47,524 nt of DNA. Source: Bacteroidota bacterium. GTDB lineage: Bacteria > Bacteroidota > Bacteroidia > Bacteroidales > Bacteroidaceae. Both the position numbers and the translations under genes were made by a program. The DNA lies in the NCBI GenBank assembly GCA_023458215.1, contig JAEXAJ010000033.1, positions 1 to 47,524 on the forward strand, written 5' to 3'. Positions 13,096 through 21,703 of the stretch are shown one piece after another (position 1 is the stretch's first letter; every line of letters starts with the position of its first letter). The notes below the pieces were generated by a model. The model had not been told where the DNA came from. It did no database searches and saw only the letters and a program-made list of their open reading frames with translations.

Positions 13096-14784
13096 ATGAA
13101 AACAAGAAATATATCCATCATTGCAGCATTTTTTATGGCGCCGATGTTCACCTCGTGTGCCGACATGCTGGACCTTTATCCCGAAGATTCCGTCTCTGAC
13201 GAGAACTTTTGGAAGAGCGAACAAGACCTTGAACTTTTTGCCAACGGCTTCTACGGCATCCTGCCGGGAGCGCAAGGACCGGGCGCCGATGACCAGTCGG
13301 ACTGTTACGTCAACGAGAAGCCCAACACCTGGCTCTTCAACCAGGAAACCATCCCCACCTCGGGTGGTGGATGGAGCAGTGGTGACTGGGGTAATATCCG
13401 CTCGGCCAACTACTTTATGGCACGCTATACCCGTGTATCGGGAAACGAGGAAAACATCAACCGACAGGTGGCTGTGGTGCGCTTCTTCCGTGCTTGGGAG
13501 TACTTCTACAAGATAAGGCGCTTCGGTGATGTGCCCTGGTATGAGACGGAACTGAACATCGACTCCGAAGAACTTTACAAGGGCCGGGACGACCGCAAAG
13601 ACGTCTTCGTGCATCTGCTGCAAGACCTTGACTTTGCCATCGAACACTTGCCCGAAGCCGGTTCGGTTGCCGCAGGCCGCATGCACAAGGCCGCAGCCCT
13701 GGCGTTCAAGTCAAGAGTTTGCCTGTACGAGGCATCCTATCGCAAGTATCACGGCCTGGGCGATTATGAAGACCTCTTTGGTGAATCGGCTGCCGCCGCA
13801 TGGCAGGTTATCGACAGTGACAAGTACGAAATTTGGGGCAACGAGAAGCCCAAGACGGACTATTACAACCTCTTTGTCCAGGAAGACCTCTCAACCAACA
13901 GCGAGTGCATCCTGCCCCGCGTCTATGAAACCAAGCTGCTGATGCACAACAATACTCGCCAAATGGAAGAGTCTTACACCGGTATGAGCCGTGCTATGTT
14001 CGAGCAATATCTGTGTGCCGACGGTTTGCCCACAGCCCTCAGTCCCAAGTATGGCAGCGAGGCCGCCATGCCCGTCGACGAACTTGCCAAGCGTGACCCC
14101 CGCCTGGCGCAGAGCATCGACAACCCTACCCTGCCCTTCAAGATGCTGGGCGACGGCACCCCTTCGTTCAACGCCGTGCCCTCGCTCGACACCAAGTACT
14201 GCACCACGGGCTATCACGTCATGAAGTACCACTCCGCCGATCCCGACCAGTGGAACATCGGCCTCTCCACCCTCGATGTTTTCATCTTCCGCTATGCCGA
14301 AGTGTTGCTGAACTACGCCGAAGCCAAAGCCGAACTGGGAGAATGCGACCAGGCTGTGCTGGACCTCACCGTCAACCAACTGCGCGACCGTGTAGCGATG
14401 CCTCATCTCACCGAAACGGTAGGCTTTGAAGATCCCGCCTGGCCCGACTACGGCTACCCGCTCACCCCGCTCCTCTACGAAATCCGTCGCGAACGTGCCG
14501 TAGAGCTCCTGGGCGAAGGCTTCCGCTGGGACGACATCGTGCGCTGGAAAGCCGGCAAACTACTTGAGAACCCGAAGACTATGCTGGGCATGAAGGTATC
14601 GGACGAACTGAAAGAGGCCTACGGCGACTTCACCCGCAACCTCGACGAGGATGGCTATCTGATAGTCTATCCCGACAAGAAGACCCGCACCTGGGATGAC
14701 AAGCTTTACCTGCATCCGCTGCCGATAGACGAGACCACGATGAACCCCAACCTCCTTCCTAACAACCCTGGCTGGAGTAAATAA
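13096..14784 (+). CDS. SusD/RagB-type glycan-binding lipoprotein
   Basis: This 562-aa lipoprotein should cap the SusC barrel and bind glycan at the cell surface. The signal MKTRNISIIAAFFMAPMFTSC gives a lipidated cysteine at 21. The N-terminal TPR-like helices begin with LDLYPEDSVSDENFW. The C-terminal SusD motif IRRERAVELLGEGFRWDDIVRWK is present. It sits 15 nt after SusC and 29 nt before the next lipoprotein gene. Confidence 0.96.
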   Translation: MKTRNISIIAAFFMAPMFTSCADMLDLYPEDSVSDENFWKSEQDLELFANGFYGILPGAQGPGADDQSDCYVNEKPNTWLFNQETIPTSGGGWSSGDWGNIRSANYFMARYTRVSGNEENINRQVAVVRFFRAWEYFYKIRRFGDVPWYETELNIDSEELYKGRDDRKDVFVHLLQDLDFAIEHLPEAGSVAAGRMHKAAALAFKSRVCLYEASYRKYHGLGDYEDLFGESAAAAWQVIDSDKYEIWGNEKPKTDYYNLFVQEDLSTNSECILPRVYETKLLMHNNTRQMEESYTGMSRAMFEQYLCADGLPTALSPKYGSEAAMPVDELAKRDPRLAQSIDNPTLPFKMLGDGTPSFNAVPSLDTKYCTTGYHVMKYHSADPDQWNIGLSTLDVFIFRYAEVLLNYAEAKAELGECDQAVLDLTVNQLRDRVAMPHLTETVGFEDPAWPDYGYPLTPLLYEIRRERAVELLGEGFRWDDIVRWKAGKLLENPKTMLGMKVSDELKEAYGDFTRNLDEDGYLIVYPDKKTRTWDDKLYLHPLPIDETTMNPNLLPNNPGWSK

Positions 14785-14813
14785 GTTGAACCTTTTAAAC
14801 AGATAGAAGAACC

Positions 14814-15773
14814 ATGAAACGAAATATATTTTTGTCTGCAGCCTGCCTGTCGCTGGGCTTATTGCTCGCCTTCTCGGCTTGTAGCGACGATGAGAGCAGC
14901 AACGGCATTTACATACCCAATGCCGGAGCGATCGTGAAAGTCAATTATTATATTGAAGACGAACCCCACGTCGAGACATTTACCGTGAAAGTCACTCCTG
15001 AACACTATCCTGACCTGAATCCGGTCGGATTGTCTGCTGACGCAACGATACACCTCGAAGCCTCCCCGGACAAGGTGGCGGAGTATAACGCCGCCAAAGG
15101 CACTGATTATCCCGTGCTGCCCGCTGCTGCCTATACCGTCAGCGCCACTACGGTCATCAAGGCAGGGACGGTGGAATCTGAGCCCATATTGATTACATTG
15201 AATGCGAAAGGAAATGTGGAACCATTCATCGAATACCTCCTGCCCGTGAGCATCGTCTCCGCCGAAGGCGCGTCGGTGGATCAATGCTGCCAGACCGTCT
15301 ATTTCCTCTGCCGCGGCGCTATGGATGCCAGCAACATGGAGCTGCTGGACCGCACCGGCTGGACCGTTCTCGAAGCTTCCTCTGAAGAGCCCCGTGAAGG
15401 CGACTGGGGAAACAGCGGCTTGAAAGAAGCCTGCATCGACGGCAATATAGGCACCTTTTGGAGCACGGACTGGGCGCAGAGCCACCCGCAACCCCCTCAT
15501 TGGATTTCATTCGACCTGGGGCAGACTGTCGATATCCAAGGTTTTGCCGTCCAGGCACGCAGGGAAGGCTACGACGGTCCTAAAACCGTAATCTTCGAAG
15601 TCAGCGACGACGGCCAAAGCTGGACCAAAGCGGGTGAATTCAAGGACATTCCCGCCGCCGGCGAATACAGAACCTTCTTGCCTAAAGCCGTTGCGGGGAG
15701 ATTTGTCAAGCTGACTATCACTGCCGTAAACGGTGGCCCGCATGTCACGGTGAGCGAGTTCAACTTGTTTTAG
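14814..15773 (+). CDS. DUF1735 and F5/8 type C surface lipoprotein
   Basis: This 319-aa protein is probably a surface glycan-binding protein of the PUL. The signal MKRNIFLSAACLSLGLLLAF ends at a lipobox with Cys23. Residues about 35-170 resemble the DUF1735 (BT_3987-like N-terminal) fold: KVNYYIEDEPHVETFTVKV and a typical SAATYTV-like segment. Residues about 185-319 form a discoidin/F5-8C domain (IDGNIGTFWSTDWAQ, WISFDLGQTVDIQGFAV, GRFVKLTITAV), which often binds galactose or related sugars. It is last in the SusC operon and ends at a long hairpin. No catalytic residues are evident. Confidence 0.85.
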   Translation: MKRNIFLSAACLSLGLLLAFSACSDDESSNGIYIPNAGAIVKVNYYIEDEPHVETFTVKVTPEHYPDLNPVGLSADATIHLEASPDKVAEYNAAKGTDYPVLPAAAYTVSATTVIKAGTVESEPILITLNAKGNVEPFIEYLLPVSIVSAEGASVDQCCQTVYFLCRGAMDASNMELLDRTGWTVLEASSEEPREGDWGNSGLKEACIDGNIGTFWSTDWAQSHPQPPHWISFDLGQTVDIQGFAVQARREGYDGPKTVIFEVSDDGQSWTKAGEFKDIPAAGEYRTFLPKAVAGRFVKLTITAVNGGPHVTVSEFNLF

Positions 15774-15801
15774 TATATCCGTATAGATTGTTTTCAGCAG
15801 C

Positions 15802-15870
15802 AAATGAGGCAGATAGGCAGATACAGGGGATTTCCCGGGGTATCTGCCGTATCTGCCTCATTTTATTTAT
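15802..15870. terminator. Long terminator between SusC operon and regulator
   Basis: A stem of about 23 bp with one bulge (arms 15802-15824 and 15840-15863) is followed by a T-rich run. Each arm contains GGCAGATA twice. The genes on either side converge, and it can serve both. Confidence 0.85.
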
Positions 15871-15880
15871 TGGGAATATA

Positions 15881-18511
15881 TCATAGCCGTATATGATCGG
15901 TATCTACCTCATCGAAAGCTATGGGATAATCTTCGCCCATCACTCTGCGGTAATCTTTGGTGAAGGTGCCGTAAAGCTGCATCGCCTTGTCCGAACGACC
16001 CTGGCGGCGATAGGTGCATACGGCGTAGGTCATGGCATGGTCGGATAGGGGATCTGTGCCGAACAGAATGTTGCAGATGCGGATAGTGGCGGAATTCCGT
16101 CCGCTCTTGTAGAATGCATGGATCTGCTCGGTGAGGAGCGAAATGGTAAATGCTTCCGCTTGTTGCTTGGGATAGTCGAACAGGCTTTCTTCAATGCTGC
16201 CCAGAAGTTTTCCGCGCGAAAGGATGGCATATAGCTCTGTTGCCTCATTCTCTTTCGAGGGAGCATGCTTTATCCCGCCGGTCAGGAGAAAGAAACGTTG
16301 ATAATCACAATAACATTCTTCGTCAAGGACCAGTTTGAAATACCCTTTTTGATGCGTCAGCTCAATGCCTTCCAGCTCTTGCAGCGTCTTGCGCAGGTGA
16401 TTGATGGTCACGTTCTTCAGGTTCTTTATTTTGTCGTCCGGCTTGTCCGGCCAAAACAAGTTGTTCAGGTCCGAGGATAATACGCCGTCTTTCGTAATAC
16501 TGTTGATTAAGATGTATAGAAACAAGTACCTTATTTTAGGACTGAACATATAGGTCATGTCCCGTCCGTTCTTATCTATGGCAGCGAAGGTGCCGAAGAG
16601 GGTAATACTATTTTTGCGTGGGGTTATGGTAGTCGATAGGAGCGGTTCGTCAGCTTCGGCTTCTTCTTTTTCGGCTATTTGAGTAAGGGGGGAAAGTGCC
16701 GGGTTGTCCGGTTCCGTATCGGCAACAAGATTATCTTGCAATACGACGGGAGGCTCTTCGCCACGCTTGGCCACTCGTTTCCGTCTTATCATCAAGACAA
16801 CACTTGCCGACGCAACTATAAATAGTGAAATAAAAAGATAAGACCATGCGAACGGAGGCTTTGCTTCGTCTGCTTGTTTATCATAGAACTCCACTGCCGC
16901 CAGCGAAACCGGTGGGTTGGCAAGCGAATAGATGCGCGTGGCAGACTGCCCGTACTTCTCGAACTCCTGGATGACACAGTAAAACTCATCCAGCTTTGGA
17001 TTGAAGTACAGGTTGGCATTGGTGGCTATCTCTTCGGAAGTGAGAGGAATGCTATCTCCCAGCGCTTCATTCCTGCCGTCGGACACGGATAGACGATACA
17101 GTTGCAGATGCGTCTGAGGCATATACTCCGGATAAGCCAGGAGATAGATATACTTCCCGTCATCGGAGAGTATCATGTCTCTGGTGGGAATACGTTTGAC
17201 ATTTGGAGCTTTATGCTCCCAAAGTTTCTTGATGCGTTTGGTCTTGAAGTCCAGTCGGTAGCAATCATAGTAATATTGGATGCCTACATTTTGGTCGCCC
17301 GCTTCATTGCCTTTACCGCCGTAGATATAAGCGTATTTCCCGTCGGCAGTCATTGCTATGCCGGCAAAGAACCGGGGAGGGATAGGGTCGCCAGAGAAAG
17401 TAAGCGTGTCCCAACGGCTTTGTAGAAGGTCGTAAGTAATGAATGTATTGTAATACTTCCGGTTTCCATAGCCCCCGAAAAAGAGTAATTGGTGCTCGTC
17501 CTGACGGTATAGTCCACTGTGGTGATGCATTTGCAAGGCGATATCGTCTTTGTCAATTGTCTTCCAGCTTCCGGTTTCCGGATTCATTTCAGCGATATAC
17601 GTTTCTTTCCAGTTTAGTTCGTAGGCGTAGATGGTTTCTTGGGCATCATCCACGAAGTTCATGCCCAGGCGAATGGGGAGGCTACCACTCTCCGGTGCGT
17701 ATGGATACTGTTCCGAAGTTTGTTGCCGGATGTCGTAGGTGGTGATTGAATCTTGGTTGTAGATGTAGAATTTCTGCTTCTTCGGCGTAAATGCAAACCC
17801 CGATGGAGTGGGGGAGTAAGACTGAAAAACAGGTTTCCAGTAATAGGAATGATTGATAAGCCAGACAGGGTTTGTGATGTTACCGATAATCTTCCCTGTG
17901 CTGTCGTGTACCTTTTCTCCCTGGCTTTCGTTCAGCGGAAAATGCCAGGTTTCTCCACCGTTGCTCATTGTGAGGTTTCGTATGGAGAAAGAAGCTGTTT
18001 CCAGAATATGGTTGCACATGCCGAAGAAGGGTTGCGGGGTGAAAGTTTTTCCCTTGAGTCCGATGTCTTCAAGTGTCGCTTTGTTACCTCCTATGCTGAT
18101 TTCGGCCCGGTTGTTTGCAAAGTCCAAGTCGAGCGAGACGGACATCCACTTGCCGTACAGTTTGCAGTCAGCATACTGTACGGTGTAGTAGATTTGTTTA
18201 CCGTCCTGGGCAAACATGAAGTTTCCCTTGACATCTCCTTCATAAACGTATGTCAGATTGAAAGCGCCTTCTCCGTCGGCATTCTTCAGGAAGAGGATAT
18301 ATCCGGGGCTTTCTATGTTGTGTATGGCGTATTCGAAAGAGACGCTGAACTTGCCGGTTGGAGCAGGGATATATTCTTTGGTAAAAACACGGAAGGAGGA
18401 ACGTTCGGCGATCCGTTTCTCGTTGCCATAGAATTGCAATCCTTGTGAATACCCTTCGTTGGCAATGCTGAATAGCAGGAATAGTAGGATATAGGAAAGG
18501 TGTTTCTTCAT
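15881..18511 (-). CDS. Membrane-spanning SARP-like regulator with LamG/Kelch sensor
   Basis: This 876-aa one-component regulator probably senses a glycan outside the inner membrane and activates the PUL. A signal peptide (1-23) leads to a LamG/concanavalin-like region (about 25-200). A beta-propeller with Kelch-type repeats follows (about 215-540; LLFFGGYGNRKYYNTF, YAYIYGGKGNE). One membrane segment lies at about 553-574 (SYLFISLFIVASASVVLMI, then RRKR). After an acidic linker the inside part starts at about 634 with ITLFGTFAAID and FSPKIRYLFLYILI. It continues with the LFWPD and NHLRKTL motifs of SARP-type winged helices, then a helical repeat region (about 735-876) like the SARP activation domain. 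It has no histidine kinase, unlike hybrid two-component PUL regulators. I chose the start at 18511 because MKK begins the signal. Confidence 0.8.
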   Translation of the reverse strand: MKKHLSYILLFLLFSIANEGYSQGLQFYGNEKRIAERSSFRVFTKEYIPAPTGKFSVSFEYAIHNIESPGYILFLKNADGEGAFNLTYVYEGDVKGNFMFAQDGKQIYYTVQYADCKLYGKWMSVSLDLDFANNRAEISIGGNKATLEDIGLKGKTFTPQPFFGMCNHILETASFSIRNLTMSNGGETWHFPLNESQGEKVHDSTGKIIGNITNPVWLINHSYYWKPVFQSYSPTPSGFAFTPKKQKFYIYNQDSITTYDIRQQTSEQYPYAPESGSLPIRLGMNFVDDAQETIYAYELNWKETYIAEMNPETGSWKTIDKDDIALQMHHHSGLYRQDEHQLLFFGGYGNRKYYNTFITYDLLQSRWDTLTFSGDPIPPRFFAGIAMTADGKYAYIYGGKGNEAGDQNVGIQYYYDCYRLDFKTKRIKKLWEHKAPNVKRIPTRDMILSDDGKYIYLLAYPEYMPQTHLQLYRLSVSDGRNEALGDSIPLTSEEIATNANLYFNPKLDEFYCVIQEFEKYGQSATRIYSLANPPVSLAAVEFYDKQADEAKPPFAWSYLFISLFIVASASVVLMIRRKRVAKRGEEPPVVLQDNLVADTEPDNPALSPLTQIAEKEEAEADEPLLSTTITPRKNSITLFGTFAAIDKNGRDMTYMFSPKIRYLFLYILINSITKDGVLSSDLNNLFWPDKPDDKIKNLKNVTINHLRKTLQELEGIELTHQKGYFKLVLDEECYCDYQRFFLLTGGIKHAPSKENEATELYAILSRGKLLGSIEESLFDYPKQQAEAFTISLLTEQIHAFYKSGRNSATIRICNILFGTDPLSDHAMTYAVCTYRRQGRSDKAMQLYGTFTKDYRRVMGEDYPIAFDEVDTDHIRL

Positions 18512-18541
18512 AATATGGATAAGCTTCATTGATACAAGGTA

Positions 18542-18549
18542 CAAAAATA
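18542..18549 (-). promoter_or_regulatory. Possible -7 box of the SARP-like regulator
   Basis: TATTTTTG on the minus strand lies 30 nt upstream of the start. No -33 TTTG is seen, and the four-half-site array of the structural genes is absent here. Confidence 0.35.
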
Positions 18550-18621
18550 TAAAAAAATAGAAAGAATTTTCCCTTTCTATTAAAGATAGTTGTAATTAGT
18601 ATCTTTGATAAGTGGCTGTGA

Positions 18622-19494
18622 TTATCGCTTTAATATAATAACAGTGACAGCCGAGATTATTAGTCCGATACCCAGTGCTATGCTTCCGGTAAACGGCTCG
18701 CCAAAGATGAGGATGCCCACACCTACGGCTGTAACGGGTTCCATGGCTCCCAATACTGAGGTCAGCGTAGAGCCTATGTACTTGATGGCACGTACCAGCG
18801 CCAGGTTGGATACGACGGTTGGCACCAGCGCCAGCATTACGAGATTGCCCAGTTGCATACTGTTGGCAATAGGAGCTATACCACCGGTCAGCGATACTCC
18901 GGTGCAGAGAATGATGCTGCCCAGCAGGAAGACGAAGAAGGTCATTTTCAGTCCCTTCATTTCGATGGACTTCAGTTGGCTGACGGTTACGAGGTAGAGG
19001 GCATAACACAGTGCGGAGACGAGCACGATGAAGATAGCAAGTGCTCCGGCACTTTCACCGGATGTGCCTCCTTCTCCTTGCGAGAGCAGGAATACTCCTC
19101 CTGTGGCAAGCACAATGGCAAGTATGCGCCAGGGCGATTTGCGCTCGCCGAAGAAAAGCATCATAATAAGAGTAGTCATTACGGGATACATAAAGTGCAG
19201 TGTGGTAGCCACTCCGCTACTCATATATTGGTAACCCCATAGCAGGAATACAGCTGAGCCTACGTAAAGAAATGCCAGCCCCGTGAGCGGCAGCCACTCT
19301 TTGCGGCGGACGCTGAACGAATTGCGGTTGAGAAGCACGATACCGCCCAATGCCAATGCTGCAAAGATAAAGCGATAACAAAGTACCGACCAGAAGTCCA
19401 TACCTTGCTGCATCACGGGAATAGCAAACAGAGGGATCAATCCGAAGCTGGCCGATGAAAGTAGTCCGTAAAGGAAACCGTTTAGTTTATTCAT
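18622..19494 (-). CDS. EamA/DMT family transporter
   Basis: This 290-aa inner-membrane protein has about ten hydrophobic helices in two EamA repeats. Examples are GLIPLFAIPVMQQGMDFWSV, YRFIFAALALGG and, in the second half, VLGAMEPVTAVGVGILIFGEPFT. The family exports or exchanges metabolites, but substrates vary and none can be assigned here. It lies between the helicase hairpin and the PUL regulator on the same strand, with 110 nt to the regulator. Confidence 0.9.
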   Translation of the reverse strand: MNKLNGFLYGLLSSASFGLIPLFAIPVMQQGMDFWSVLCYRFIFAALALGGIVLLNRNSFSVRRKEWLPLTGLAFLYVGSAVFLLWGYQYMSSGVATTLHFMYPVMTTLIMMLFFGERKSPWRILAIVLATGGVFLLSQGEGGTSGESAGALAIFIVLVSALCYALYLVTVSQLKSIEMKGLKMTFFVFLLGSIILCTGVSLTGGIAPIANSMQLGNLVMLALVPTVVSNLALVRAIKYIGSTLTSVLGAMEPVTAVGVGILIFGEPFTGSIALGIGLIISAVTVIILKR

Positions 19495-19514
19495 TGAAAA
19501 GGAGGCGATAGGCT

Positions 19515-19581
19515 GGTAAGGTGATAGAGTGATAAGGTGAAGTAATATTACTCTATCACTTTATCACTCTATCACCTTACC
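19515..19581. terminator. Long hairpin after the DEAD-box helicase
   Basis: Arms at 19515-19540 and 19556-19581 pair over 26 nt with one mismatch. Each arm is a run of near-copies of GTGATAGA/GTGATAAG. The loop holds the palindrome AGTAATATTACT. It starts 7 nt past the helicase stop and probably terminates it. Confidence 0.7.
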
Positions 19582-19587
19582 ACCCTT

Positions 19588-21573
19588 TTATTTCTTCTTA
19601 GGTGTGCGTCTTGCCCATCCTTCTTCGCTGAAGTCGGGTTCATTGCCTTGCAAGTCTTTTTTGTTTTTGTCGTCGCCGCCTTGGAAGAACTGTCTCCAGT
19701 CATCCTTCTTGCCACGGGCACCGGTGTAGCCACGTTCTTCGCGACTAGGCTTGTCTTTCTTCTTCGTGTCGGCGGGGGCATCGTTGCGCTTATCGTCTTT
19801 GTAGCCACCTTGCTTCTTGCCGGTATATTCTTTTTTGCCGTAACCTTCCTTCTTGGCGCCGTTATCCTTTTTGCCGCCGTAACCACCGTCATTCTTGCGA
19901 CCGCCTTTCGGGGCAGCGTTGCCTTCATCGCCGGCAATCTCTACAGAGACTTTGCGTCCGTTCCAGTTGGCACGGTTCAGGGATTTCACTACATTTTGCG
20001 CTTCTTTGTCTTCTACTTCGAAGAACGAGAACTTCTGCATCAGGTCGATGCGTCCCAGTTCTACACGTCCACGGGTATTCTTGTTCAGCAGGCCTATGAG
20101 CTCGCTGGGAAAGAAGTTATCCATTTTGCCCAGGTTGATGAAGAGACGGGTGTATCCCGGCTGGGCTTCACGGCTGCTTCTGCGATCGCCGCCACGTTCA
20201 CCTCTTTCGCTACCACGGCTATTGCGCTCGCCACGGCTGTCTCCGGTAGCTATTTCTATATCTTCGCGGTTGCGGTAATACTCAGAGAAACGGTTGAACT
20301 CATGCGACACCATGCGCTTGATGAGATCTTCCTTGCTCAGCCAGTCCAGCTTGCGGTAGATATCGGGCATGAAGTCGTTGATATCTTCTTCGTTTACTTT
20401 TACTTTTTCCAGTTCATCAATCACTTTCAACAGTTGCTTTTCGCAAATTTGCTTGGCGGTGGGCATGGCTCCCTGTTCGAACTTCTTGCTGATGATACGC
20501 TCTATCTCACGCATTTTGCCCTTTTCGCGCAAGTTGATGATGGCGATGGAAGTACCTGTTTTGCCGGCACGTCCTGTACGTCCGCTGCGGTGGGTGTAAC
20601 TTTCGGTATCGTCGGGCAGACCGTAGTTGATAACGTGGGTAAGGTCGTCTACGTCGAGTCCACGGGCGGCAACGTCAGTGGCAACGAGCAGTTGCAGGTT
20701 ACGGATGCGGAACTTCTGCATCACGGTGTCACGTTGCGCCTGCGAGAGTTCGCCATGCAGTGAATCGGCGCTGTAACCTTCCTGCATCAGTTTGTCGGCA
20801 ATTTCTTGCGTCTCCTTGCGGGTGCGGCAGAAGATGATGCCATATATCTGTGGGTTATGGTCCACGATGCGTTTCAGCGCAGCATATTTATCTTTGGCAT
20901 GTACACAGAAAACTACGTGCTTCACGTTGTTGGTGCCTTCGTTCTTACGTCCGATGGTGATTTCTTTGGCATTGTGCAGGTAGTTCTTCGAGATGCGTGC
21001 AATCTCAGGGCTCATGGTGGCGGAGAACAACAGGGTGTTGCGTTCTTTGGGTACATCGGCCAAGATGGCGTTGATGCTGTCCGTGAAGCCCATGTTGAGC
21101 ATTTCGTCCGCTTCGTCCATTACTACGCTCTGAATGGTAGAAAGTGATACGGTCTTACGCTCCATCAGGTCTAGCAATCGTCCCGGTGTGGCAACGATGA
21201 TGTGCACGCCACGTTTCAGGGCACGTATCTGGCTATCGATGGACGAACCACCATATACGGGCAATACCCGCAAGCCATCTATGTATTTGGAGTAATCGTT
21301 CAAGTCGCCCGCTATCTGGAGGCAAAGCTCGCGTGTGGGGCAAAGAATAAGTGATTGGGGGATTCGGTTGTTAACGTTAATCTTCTGTATAAGCGGTAGA
21401 CCGAACGCCGCGGTCTTTCCTGTCCCTGTCTGTGCCAGTGCTACTACATCATTATTTTCTCCTAAAAGGTAAGGAATCACTTCCTCCTGTACCGGCATGG
21501 GACTTGCATAACCCATTTCTTCAATGGCTCGGCGTATCTCCGGCGACAAGCCCAGCTCTTCAAATGTCTTCAT
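19588..21573 (-). CDS. DEAD-box RNA helicase with DbpA-like RNA-binding domain and basic tail
   Basis: This 661-aa ATP-dependent RNA helicase probably acts in ribosome assembly or cold-shock RNA unwinding. RecA core motifs appear in order: Q-motif (F-x17-PMPVQ), AQTGTGKT, PTRELCLQ, TPGRLLD, DEAD, SAT, and then HRSGRTGRAG. Residues about 480-560 match a DbpA/RRM-like C-terminal domain (YTRLFINLGKMD, LIGLLNK, FFEVEDKEAQNVV). The last 100 residues are a low-complexity Gly/Lys/Asp tail typical of Bacteroides homologues. A minus-strand TATCTTTG lies 31 nt upstream. Confidence 0.95.
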   Translation of the reverse strand: MKTFEELGLSPEIRRAIEEMGYASPMPVQEEVIPYLLGENNDVVALAQTGTGKTAAFGLPLIQKINVNNRIPQSLILCPTRELCLQIAGDLNDYSKYIDGLRVLPVYGGSSIDSQIRALKRGVHIIVATPGRLLDLMERKTVSLSTIQSVVMDEADEMLNMGFTDSINAILADVPKERNTLLFSATMSPEIARISKNYLHNAKEITIGRKNEGTNNVKHVVFCVHAKDKYAALKRIVDHNPQIYGIIFCRTRKETQEIADKLMQEGYSADSLHGELSQAQRDTVMQKFRIRNLQLLVATDVAARGLDVDDLTHVINYGLPDDTESYTHRSGRTGRAGKTGTSIAIINLREKGKMREIERIISKKFEQGAMPTAKQICEKQLLKVIDELEKVKVNEEDINDFMPDIYRKLDWLSKEDLIKRMVSHEFNRFSEYYRNREDIEIATGDSRGERNSRGSERGERGGDRRSSREAQPGYTRLFINLGKMDNFFPSELIGLLNKNTRGRVELGRIDLMQKFSFFEVEDKEAQNVVKSLNRANWNGRKVSVEIAGDEGNAAPKGGRKNDGGYGGKKDNGAKKEGYGKKEYTGKKQGGYKDDKRNDAPADTKKKDKPSREERGYTGARGKKDDWRQFFQGGDDKNKKDLQGNEPDFSEEGWARRTPKKK

Positions 21574-21604
21574 TAAAATCTTGTATATCTTTATTTTTCG
21601 CGCA

Positions 21605-21612
21605 CAAAGATA
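21605..21612 (-). promoter_or_regulatory. -7 box of the DEAD-box helicase
   Basis: The minus strand has TATCTTTG 31 nt upstream of the start codon. No clear -33 TTTG is visible; that position lies inside a long inverted repeat. Confidence 0.5.
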
Positions 21613-21619
21613 GGGAATT

Positions 21620-21703
21620 AAATGAAGAATAAAGAATGATGAATGAAGAATTTACCATGCGGATTATTGCGCAGTCAAATTCTTCATTCATCATTCTTCA
21701 TTT
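21620..21703. repeat. Imperfect inverted repeat of AATGAAG-type repeats
   Basis: The arms 21620-21653 and 21677-21703 pair over 27 nt; the left arm has a 7-nt insertion. Both arms are built from near-copies of GAATGAAG/GAATGATG. The right arm overlaps the phosphatase stop codon. It probably acts as the phosphatase terminator. Confidence 0.65.
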
